Origin: an uncultured Eubacteriales bacterium
GTDB taxonomy: Bacteria; Bacillota; Clostridia; Oscillospirales; Acutalibacteraceae
Assembly (NCBI GenBank): GCA_900316555.1
Contig: ONDL01000003.1
Coordinates: 1 to 46,689 of the forward strand
Length of the DNA stretch: 46,689 nucleotides
Direction: 5' to 3'
Shown here: piece after piece, positions 41,471-46,689 of the stretch
Layout: every line of letters begins with the position of its first letter
How positions within the stretch are numbered: position 1 is the first letter of the stretch
The notes under the pieces: generated by a model
What the model was told of the DNA's origin: nothing
Database searches by the model: none
The model's input: the letters and a program-made list of their open reading frames with translations, nothing else
Program-made: the position numbers and the translations under genes

Positions 41471-42394
41471 ATGAAACATCTTTTGAAGCTCGAGGACTGG
41501 TCTCCCGAACAGATTACCCGCACCCTCAACCTCGCTGACCAGCTCAAGTACGAGCTTAAGCACGGCATTGAGCACAAGCTGCTCAAGGGCAAAACTCTCG
41601 GCATGATTTTTGAGAAATCCAGCACCCGTACCCGCGTATCGTTTGAGGTCGGCATGACACAGCTCGGCGGTTATCCGCTCTTCCTCAGCTCCAACGACCT
41701 GCAGATCGGCAGGGGCGAGCCTGTTCAGGATACCGCGCGCGTGCTCTCACGCTTTATCGACGCTATCATGATCCGCACCTTTGAGCAGAGCGAGGTCGAG
41801 GCTCTCGCTGAGTACGGCTCGATCCCGATTATCAACGGTCTGACCGACTACTGCCACCCCTGTCAGGTTCTCGCCGATCTCATGACTATCCGCGAGTTCA
41901 AGGGCAAGCTCGAGGGTCTGAAAATGTGCTTCATCGGCGACGGCAACAACATGATGAATTCTCTCATCGTCGGCGCTCTCAGCACGGGCATGAGCTTCTC
42001 GGCGGCTTGTCCCGCTGACTATCTGCCGCCCGAGCATATCATGGAGTTCGGCAAGAAGTACGGCGACAAGTTCGAAATCGTTCAGGATCCCAAGGAAGCC
42101 GCGAAGAACGCGGACGTTCTCGTCACCGACGTATGGGCTTCGATGGGTCAGGAAGAGGAGAAGAAGATCCGCGAGGCTGCCTTTGCGGGCTACCAGATCA
42201 ATGACGAACTGATGGCTGTTGCAAACGGCGACTGCATGGTGCTCCACTGTCTGCCGGCTCACCGCGGCGAGGAAATCACCGCCGAGGTATTTGAGGCTCA
42301 CGCGGCTGAAATCTTTGAGGAGGCTGAGAACCGTCTCCACGCGCAGAAGGCTGTGCTCGTAGAGTGCATGCTCGACCGCGAACCCGAGGAATAA
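41471..42394 (+). CDS. argF: Ornithine carbamoyltransferase
   Basis: Makes citrulline from ornithine and carbamoyl phosphate. The 307 residues have the carbamoyl phosphate site SSTRTRVSFE, HPCQVLADL, and the ornithine motif HCLPAHRGEE. The start directly follows the argD stop, with AAGGAGTG inside argD. Carbamoyl phosphate synthase genes are not in the window. Confidence 0.96.
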   Translation: MKHLLKLEDWSPEQITRTLNLADQLKYELKHGIEHKLLKGKTLGMIFEKSSTRTRVSFEVGMTQLGGYPLFLSSNDLQIGRGEPVQDTARVLSRFIDAIMIRTFEQSEVEALAEYGSIPIINGLTDYCHPCQVLADLMTIREFKGKLEGLKMCFIGDGNNMMNSLIVGALSTGMSFSAACPADYLPPEHIMEFGKKYGDKFEIVQDPKEAAKNADVLVTDVWASMGQEEEKKIREAAFAGYQINDELMAVANGDCMVLHCLPAHRGEEITAEVFEAHAAEIFEEAENRLHAQKAVLVECMLDREPEE

Positions 42395-42401
42395 TCTTTA
42401 T

Positions 42402-42428
42402 CAGGGCGTGCTTATGCGCGCCCTGTTT
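42402..42428 (+). terminator. Weak terminator after argF
   Basis: CAGGGCG (42402-42408) pairs with CGCCCTG (42419-42425), followed by only three Ts. The next promoter begins at 42427. Confidence 0.55.
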
Positions 42429-42455
42429 GACAACCGCGCGCTTTTGTGATATTGT
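42427..42455 (+). promoter_or_regulatory. Promoter of the GtrA-family gene
   Basis: TTGACA (42427-42432), 17 bp, TATTGT (42450-42455). Confidence 0.55.
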
Positions 42456-42487
42456 ATAGAACAGTGATTTTGAAGGGATTGAAGGAT

Positions 42488-42973
42488 TTGAGTAAAATTA
42501 AGGAACTGATAAAGAAGCACTGGGACATTGTGTCCTACCTGTTCTTCGGCGTGTGCACCACAATCGTCGGCTGGGTAACCTACTGGCTCTTTATGACGCT
42601 TTTCAGCAGCTTCGGCATGAACGGCGAGCTGAACATCATCATCTCGAATGTGATTTCGTGGATTTTCGCTGTAATCTTCGCGTTCATCACAAACAAGCTC
42701 TGGGTTTTCCGCAGCAAGTCATTTGACGCTAAAACGCTCTGGTACGAGATCGGCACCTTCGTTTCCGCAAGACTTGTCACCCTGCTTATTGAAACGGGTA
42801 TCCTCGCGGGTGCGGCGTTCCTTTTCGGTTCGGACAACAACGTGATCAACATGATTATGAAAATCATCACCAGCATCATCGTTGTACTCCTCAATTACAT
42901 CTTCAGCAAGCTCATTATCTTCCGCAAAAAGGGCGAAAAAAAGGAAGAAGAAAAAAATTCGGAAAAAGTTTGA
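42488..42973 (+). CDS. GtrA family membrane protein
   Basis: A protein of about 161 residues with four transmembrane helices (around YLFFGVCTTIVGWVTYW, ISNVISWIFAVIFAFITNKLWVF, the ARLVTLLIETGILAGAAFLF region, and IIVVLLNYIFSKLIIF). The NKLWVF and NYIFSKL blocks are typical of GtrA/DPMS2-like proteins that help translocate or modify lipid-linked sugars. The TTG at 42488 is the likely start: it has AAGGGA about 9 nt upstream and lies downstream of the promoter. The C-terminal tail is a basic/acidic run (KKGEKKEEEK). No glycosyltransferase gene adjoins it. Confidence 0.8.
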   Translation: MSKIKELIKKHWDIVSYLFFGVCTTIVGWVTYWLFMTLFSSFGMNGELNIIISNVISWIFAVIFAFITNKLWVFRSKSFDAKTLWYEIGTFVSARLVTLLIETGILAGAAFLFGSDNNVINMIMKIITSIIVVLLNYIFSKLIIFRKKGEKKEEEKNSEKV

Positions 42974-42981
42974 GAAAACCC

Positions 42982-43010
42982 TTGACTTTTATCCGACACT
43001 GTGATATAAT
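42982..43010 (+). promoter_or_regulatory. Promoter of the 5S rRNA gene
   Basis: TTGACT (42982-42987), 17 bp ending TGTGA, TATAAT (43005-43010), about 36 nt before the mature 5S end. It overlaps the last few bases after the GtrA gene. Confidence 0.75.
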
Positions 43011-43045
43011 CTCTATTGTTGTCGAGAGAAACACGGCAACAAACA

Positions 43046-43161
43046 GTTGGTGTCGATGACGCAGGGGGTCCACCCGTTCCCATACCGAACACGGAAGTTA
43101 AGCCCTGTAGTGCCGACGATAGTTGCCCGGCGACGGGCTGTGAAAATAGGAAGGCGCCAAC
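43046..43161 (+). rRNA. rrf: 5S ribosomal RNA, stand-alone
   Basis: The conserved 5S core CCCGTTCCCATACCGAACAC is followed by GGAAGTTAAGC. The ends GTTGG (43046-43050) and CCAAC (43157-43161) pair as helix I. The length of about 116 nt is normal. No 16S, 23S or tRNA gene is adjacent; the gene has its own promoter and terminator. Exact ends are within a few bases. Confidence 0.92.
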
Positions 43162-43171
43162 ACCCAAAAGT

Positions 43172-43202
43172 GTCCACCCAGCAGGGTGGGCGTTTTTCTT
43201 TT
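43172..43202 (+). terminator. Rho-independent terminator of the 5S rRNA gene
   Basis: The stem GTCCACCC (43172-43179) pairs with GGGTGGGC (43184-43191, one G-U), then GTTTTTCTTTTTT. Confidence 0.85.
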
Positions 43203-43235
43203 TTGTGGGCATTTTTCTTTTTACGGGAGTTTATT

Positions 43236-44291
43236 ATGGAGCTGCGGAGAATATTTCAGAATCAGTCCGTCTGGGACTGGTTCAAGAGCTGCCGCCTGCC
43301 TGTTGTGCTCTACGGCATGGGCGACGGCGCTGACAAGGTTATCGCCGCATTTGAGCGGTACGGAATAGAAATCTCGGCTGTGATGGCGAGCGACGGCTTT
43401 GTGAGAGGGCAGACATTTCACGGCTTTCGCGTTAAGACGCTTGCCGAGGTCGAGAATGAGTTCGGCGACTTCGCTGTTGCTCTGTGCTTTGCGAGCCAGC
43501 TGCCCGAGGTCATGTCGGCGATAAAAGCCGTCGCCGCACGCCACAGGACTCTCGTTCCGAGCGTGCCTGTTTTCGGAGATGTGCTCTTTGACGGCGAGTT
43601 TATTAACGGCAACATCGACAGCATGAACGCCGCATATGCGCTGATGGCTGACGATTTGTCGCGCAGGGTTTACGATAACGTCCTTAAGTTCTATTACACC
43701 GGCGAGCTTTCGCTGCTCGACGAGATTACCACGGACAAGAGCGAGGCGTTCTCTCTGCTCAACCTGGGCGGCAGCGAGGTTTATGTCGACCTCGGCGCGT
43801 ACAACGGCGACACAATCGACGAGTTTCTTTCCTACAGCGGCGGTACGTACCGCAAGATAATAGCTCTCGAGCCGAACGAAAAGAACTTCGCGAAGCTCAG
43901 AGCCCACTGTGAGGGCATGGAGCGTGTTGAGCTGTGGCAGCTCGGCGCATGGAAGGAAAACGCCGTCCTCACCTTCAACAACAAGGCAGGCAGGAATTCC
44001 GCGATTGCCGATTCGGGAGTTCAGACGCGCGTCGCGGCTGTAGATTCGCTGCTCTGCGGAATAAAGGCAGGCTACGTCAAGGCGGACGTCGAGGGTGCGG
44101 ACTATGAAACGCTTCTGGGAATGCGAAAGACGCTTGCGAACAGGCCGAAGCTGAACTTTGCCGCGTACCACCGCTTCGAGGATATATTCAGGCTGCCGCT
44201 GCTCATTCACGGGCTGAACCCCGACTACAAAATCTATCTGCGCCACCACCCGTACATTCCCGCGTGGGATACAAATTTATACTGCATATAA
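43236..44291 (+). CDS. FkbM family methyltransferase
   Basis: A 351-residue protein in two parts. Residues about 1-150 form a Rossmann-like domain (VVLYGMGDGADKVI, then YGIEISAVMASDG), seen in proteins that act on surface sugars. Residues about 170-330 form an SAM-dependent methyltransferase of the FkbM type: YVDLGAYNGDTIDEFL (SAM loop), IIALEPNEKNFAKL (acidic loop) and YVKADVEGAD (catalytic region). It may methylate a sugar or lipid in envelope glycan synthesis, by analogy only. GGGAG precedes the start at 43236; longer frames run into the 5S gene and are false. Confidence 0.85.
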   Translation: MELRRIFQNQSVWDWFKSCRLPVVLYGMGDGADKVIAAFERYGIEISAVMASDGFVRGQTFHGFRVKTLAEVENEFGDFAVALCFASQLPEVMSAIKAVAARHRTLVPSVPVFGDVLFDGEFINGNIDSMNAAYALMADDLSRRVYDNVLKFYYTGELSLLDEITTDKSEAFSLLNLGGSEVYVDLGAYNGDTIDEFLSYSGGTYRKIIALEPNEKNFAKLRAHCEGMERVELWQLGAWKENAVLTFNNKAGRNSAIADSGVQTRVAAVDSLLCGIKAGYVKADVEGADYETLLGMRKTLANRPKLNFAAYHRFEDIFRLPLLIHGLNPDYKIYLRHHPYIPAWDTNLYCI

Positions 44292-44350
44292 AAAAACAGG
44301 AGAGGCTGAAGCGTGAGGCTCTTAACGGAAAAATGAAAATCGAGTAGGAA

Positions 44351-44397
44351 AACAAAAATTGCTATAGATTCCCATAACGAATCTATAGCAATTCTGT
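44351..44397. terminator. Bidirectional terminator between the FkbM and anti-sigma genes
   Basis: A 15-bp perfect stem, AATTGCTATAGATTC (44358-44372) with GAATCTATAGCAATT (44379-44393). The minus strand continues with TTTTTGTTTT; the plus strand has a weaker run (CTGTTTTGTT). Confidence 0.8.
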
Positions 44398-44406
44398 TTT
44401 GTTCAT

Positions 44407-45327
44407 TTATTCAGTTATAGAGTAGGTTACAAATACATCCGTATAATCCTTCAATGCTTTTTCTTCCTCGGTCAACTGATTAAAGGATTCGGAGTGCGCC
44501 GTGCCGAAATTGGTAACAGTTGTGCCGATATGAATAGATTGCTTTTGTGCCGTTCCATCATCAAATGTTACTGTGCAGTAAAGAGTATTTCCAATAATTG
44601 AATCCAACTGCTTTGCCTTAGCTTCAAGGCTTTCATCATCCGGCACAGGCTCAACTGTGCTCTTGCCGACAATTCCGATTGCACAGCCGTCAGGATTCTG
44701 GTTGTCGTAAGCAAGCGTAATGGAGGAATACTTTTTGCCCACATAACTGTTCAATAGTTTCTCCTCCAACGAGTTGGTTTCAACGACGCTTTGACCTTCA
44801 TTCTCCATAGCAGTTTCAAGCACTTTCATATCATCCGCAATATGCGTCTGATCAAACAAGGTGTCAATGCTTTCACTTACTACATCGCCGTCAATAACGG
44901 GATTATTGTCCTTGCGGCAGTGGACGGCAATCGCGTCCTTATCCACAGAATAGGTAACGCTCTTGATATTCTCGCCTTTTACGGAAAGAGGAAGGTCTAT
45001 ATAATACTCCATGCCGTCATCTTTTGTCGCAATACTCATGCCGCCTTCTCCTATTCCGACAGATATGGGATTGTCCTTTGTAATCTCAGCTGCATTGACC
45101 GTCATAACGAATGAATTAGCTTTGCTGCCGAGCAGATTAAATCCAATAATCGCTCCTGCTGTGACCGCAACAGCAACTGATGCCGCAACCGCACTCTTTA
45201 TCCATTTTTTCATGTGAATCACTTTCTCCTTTTTTTCAAAGCTTTCTGCTGTTTTCAGCATTTTTTCAACGGCTCCCTCGGGAGCTTTTATTTTGCTGAC
45301 CGCTTGTGTGTATCGGTTATGATACAT
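44407..45327 (-). CDS. Anti-sigma-factor-like membrane protein
   Basis: A 306-residue single-pass protein. A short N-terminal cytoplasmic part (1-39, SKIKAPEGAVEKMLKTAES) precedes a membrane helix (about 43-67, SAVAASVAVAVTAGAIIGFNLL) and a beta-rich extracellular domain of about 235 residues. This layout, and an 11-bp overlap with the upstream ECF sigma gene, are typical of anti-sigma factors; the ectodomain resembles DUF4179-type proteins only loosely. AGGAG lies upstream within the sigma gene. The sequence is clearly more AT-rich than the biosynthetic genes. Confidence 0.75.
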   Translation of the reverse strand: MYHNRYTQAVSKIKAPEGAVEKMLKTAESFEKKEKVIHMKKWIKSAVAASVAVAVTAGAIIGFNLLGSKANSFVMTVNAAEITKDNPISVGIGEGGMSIATKDDGMEYYIDLPLSVKGENIKSVTYSVDKDAIAVHCRKDNNPVIDGDVVSESIDTLFDQTHIADDMKVLETAMENEGQSVVETNSLEEKLLNSYVGKKYSSITLAYDNQNPDGCAIGIVGKSTVEPVPDDESLEAKAKQLDSIIGNTLYCTVTFDDGTAQKQSIHIGTTVTNFGTAHSESFNQLTEEEKALKDYTDVFVTYSITE

Positions 45328-45805
45328 GAGAGTCCTCTCCTTCCGTAAGTAACGCCTTCAGCTTTTTTCTTGCGCGCTGTAAATATGAGCTGACGGTGTT
45401 AGGGTTTTTGCCGAGTATTTTTGCAATTTCCGCAATCGTGTAGGATTCATAATAATAGAGGTAAATAATATTGCGGTAGTCCTTTGGCAGCTGCCGGATT
45501 TCCTCTATTATTTCTGATTGTTCAGGAGCTTCTAAGTGAGTATAGTCCTCCAACGATTCGCTCCGCCTGCGCCACGCAAGCCTGTGAAGGCTGTTGCATT
45601 TATTGATTGTAACGCGAATCAGCCACGCCTTCAGGTGTTCGGAATCTCGCTGTTTGGGACATTTTGTCAGCAGAGAAATACACACGTCCTGTAAAATATC
45701 CTCCGCGTCTGCGATATTACCTAAATTGTGAACGGCAATTCTATATATCATGTCAGAATACTGCCTGATAATTTGTTCTGCTTCTTCGGTACCGAGCTTA
45801 GACAT
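45317..45805 (-). CDS. ECF-type RNA polymerase sigma factor
   Basis: A 162-residue sigma-70-family factor with region 2 (about 10-75: YRIAVHNLGNIADAEDILQDVCISLL, core-binding and -10 recognition) and region 4 (about 100-158: LPKDYRNIIYLYYYESYTIAEIAKILGKNPNTVSSYLQRARKKLK). No extra domains. AAAGGAGG precedes the start, and the gene overlaps the anti-sigma gene. It probably responds to envelope stress sensed by the partner; the signal is unknown. A TATAGG sequence just upstream could be its -10 element. Confidence 0.93.
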   Translation of the reverse strand: MSKLGTEEAEQIIRQYSDMIYRIAVHNLGNIADAEDILQDVCISLLTKCPKQRDSEHLKAWLIRVTINKCNSLHRLAWRRRSESLEDYTHLEAPEQSEIIEEIRQLPKDYRNIIYLYYYESYTIAEIAKILGKNPNTVSSYLQRARKKLKALLTEGEDSHVS

Positions 45806-45885
45806 AAGAACCTCCTTTCACCTATAACACGTTTGAGAGGGTTGGATTTCGTGCAGAGAAAGTAAAAAAATAGCCTAAAATGATG

Positions 45886-45924
45886 AAATTATCCCCTGCT
45901 GCGTTTCGGCAACAGGGGTAATTT
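45886..45924 (-). terminator. Hairpin between the two sigma factor genes
   Basis: AAATTATCCCCTG (45886-45898) pairs with CAGGGGTAATTT (45913-45924) with small mismatches. On the minus strand only a short T run follows, so termination may be partial. Confidence 0.5.
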
Positions 45925-46383
45925 TCATTCTGTTAAGTAGTTTTTCATCAGCTTCCGTCCTTTGCTCAGGCGGCTTTTGACGGTGCCCTCGGGAATTTTC
46001 AGGATTTGCTTTATCTCCTTGACGGTGAATTGCTCGATGTAATAGAGCACGACAACCTGCCTGATTTTTACAGGCAGGCTTTCGATTGCCATGCGGATTT
46101 CGGTTGATGCTTCGGCACTGTCTGACGTAATATCGGTATCGTGCAGTTCTGTTGTTTTCGCGGCGGACTTGAGCTGCTTGTTGCAGACATTTATCAAAAT
46201 CCGCACCAGCCATGTTTTGAAATATTCCTCGTGCTTTAACGTGCCAAGCTTTTCAAAGGCGGTGAGGACAGCCGTTTGCACGGCGTCCTCGCAGTCCTTT
46301 TCATTTCTGAGCATGGACATCGCTACGCGATACAGCGTCGATTCGCTGTCAAGAATGAGGTTGCTGAAGGTTTCTCGCGTCAT
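45925..46383 (-). CDS. Second ECF-type RNA polymerase sigma factor
   Basis: A 152-residue factor with region 2 (about 10-72: YRVAMSMLRNEKDCEDAVQTAVLTAFEKL) and region 4 (about 95-148: IRQVVVLYYIEQFTVKEIKQILKIPEGTVKSRLSKGRKLMK). The start at 46383 follows GAGGTG; an extension of four residues is possible. No anti-sigma gene follows directly: the next gene downstream is the other sigma factor. The upstream partial gene may be its co-regulated partner. Confidence 0.92.
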   Translation of the reverse strand: MTRETFSNLILDSESTLYRVAMSMLRNEKDCEDAVQTAVLTAFEKLGTLKHEEYFKTWLVRILINVCNKQLKSAAKTTELHDTDITSDSAEASTEIRMAIESLPVKIRQVVVLYYIEQFTVKEIKQILKIPEGTVKSRLSKGRKLMKNYLTE

Positions 46384-46391
46384 ACTGCACC

Positions 46392-46689
46392 TCATTCTTT
46401 TATTTTAACACAGTCGTTGCGGAAGTTTAGCGTTATATTCTCCGCGTCGTCGTCAATCGTCTGCTCATCCTGTGAGTTGAAACGCAGATAAGCGTTGTCC
46501 ATTACATCATCGTCAATAACGACACCATAGGTTAAGGTGCGCGTTTCGCCTTTACTCATGTGGAGAATGTTGCTTTCATCGCCGGGTGTAGAGCAGACAG
46601 TTGCTGCGTTGCCATAGAGAACTTCCTGCATAACGCCGTAAGCGTCCTCCTCGCCGTTGTGACGGTAGCTGCCGTCCTTGTCTTTTATC
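46392..46689 (-). CDS. C-terminal part of an unidentified protein (cut by the window edge)
   Basis: The frame is open from the window end (positions 46689 to 46392), so only the last 98 or so residues are visible, with the start outside. The segment is probably beta-rich and extracellular or periplasmic-like: KGETRTLTYGVVIDDDV followed by YLRFNSQDEQ resembles the Ig-like domains of DUF4352/DUF5067-type lipoproteins, but this is weak. It ends 9 bases before the second sigma gene and is likely in the same transcript. Confidence 0.65.
   Translation of the reverse strand, partial: IKDKDGSYRHNGEEDAYGVMQEVLYGNAATVCSTPGDESNILHMSKGETRTLTYGVVIDDDVMDNAYLRFNSQDEQTIDDDAENITLNFRNDCVKIKE

Noticed and set aside
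42895..43333. Frames on both strands running through the 5S rRNA gene
   Set aside because: The sequence is a standard 5S RNA; the apparent N-terminal extension of the FkbM gene arises from it.
1..46689. Prophage, toxin-antitoxin, restriction or defence genes
   Set aside because: No integrase, phage structural, nuclease or toxin-like gene was recognised; accessory material is limited to the MITE-like element and the sigma block.

Overview
The window looks like a chromosomal segment of an anaerobic, fibre- or starch-degrading Firmicute close to Ruminococcus (Clostridia, Oscillospiraceae). The main reasons are a secreted GH13 alpha-amylase carrying two starch-binding modules and a C-terminal type I dockerin, GatCAB linked to aspS, a tryptophan T-box, strong GGAGG-type ribosome sites, and small families typical of gut Clostridia (DUF6465-like, CpXC, DUF378). 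Genes are moderately GC-rich; intergenic regions are AT-rich with clear sigma-A promoters. The assignment is by protein resemblance read by eye; no database search was possible.

Layout. 1-4.1 kb: a truncated carbohydrate-binding gene fragment, then the dockerin amylase. 3.9-5.3 kb (minus strand): small membrane proteins, a MITE-like inverted repeat and a TetR-type regulator. 5.4-13.2 kb (minus): one compact aromatic amino acid operon, aroE-aroK-aroF-tyrA-aroB-aroA-aroC-pheA. It covers chorismate synthesis plus the first Phe and Tyr branch steps, except for 3-dehydroquinate dehydratase, which is absent. 13.4-15.6 kb (plus): acpP, then a Trp T-box leader controlling a TrpB2-type tryptophan synthase beta chain. 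15.6-18.9 kb (minus): a secreted beta-helix protein with a bacterial Ig-like domain and five near-identical FN3-like repeats.

19-24 kb (minus): aspS-gatC-gatA-gatB, the tRNA-dependent amidation operon, followed by a family 4-type uracil-DNA glycosylase. 24.7-33.5 kb: a stand-alone PduL phosphotransacylase, two sortases in tandem without visible substrates, an AEC-family transporter, a histone-H1-like DUF6465 protein, a coiled-coil protein, a CpXC zinc protein, a DUF1275 membrane protein, citrate synthase and a flavin-reductase-like protein.

33.7-42.4 kb (plus): a full arginine cluster, argG-argH-argC-argJ-argB-(GNAT)-argD-argF, preceded by ArgR-box-like sequences. It makes arginine from glutamate through the acetyl-recycling route, ArgJ returning the acetyl group. 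42.4-44.3 kb: a GtrA-family membrane protein, a solitary 5S rRNA gene with its own promoter and terminator, and an FkbM-type methyltransferase. 44.4-46.7 kb (minus, visibly more AT-rich): an anti-sigma-like membrane protein, two ECF sigma factors and a gene cut by the window edge.

Most of the window is housekeeping biosynthesis. The least ordinary parts are the dockerin amylase, the MITE-like element, the repeat-rich T-box leader, the palindrome centred on the aspS -10 box, the aroE leader, the orphan 5S gene, the dispersed AT-rich repeat found twice, and the GNAT gene inside the arginine operon. I did not find a convincing new defence or mobile system.
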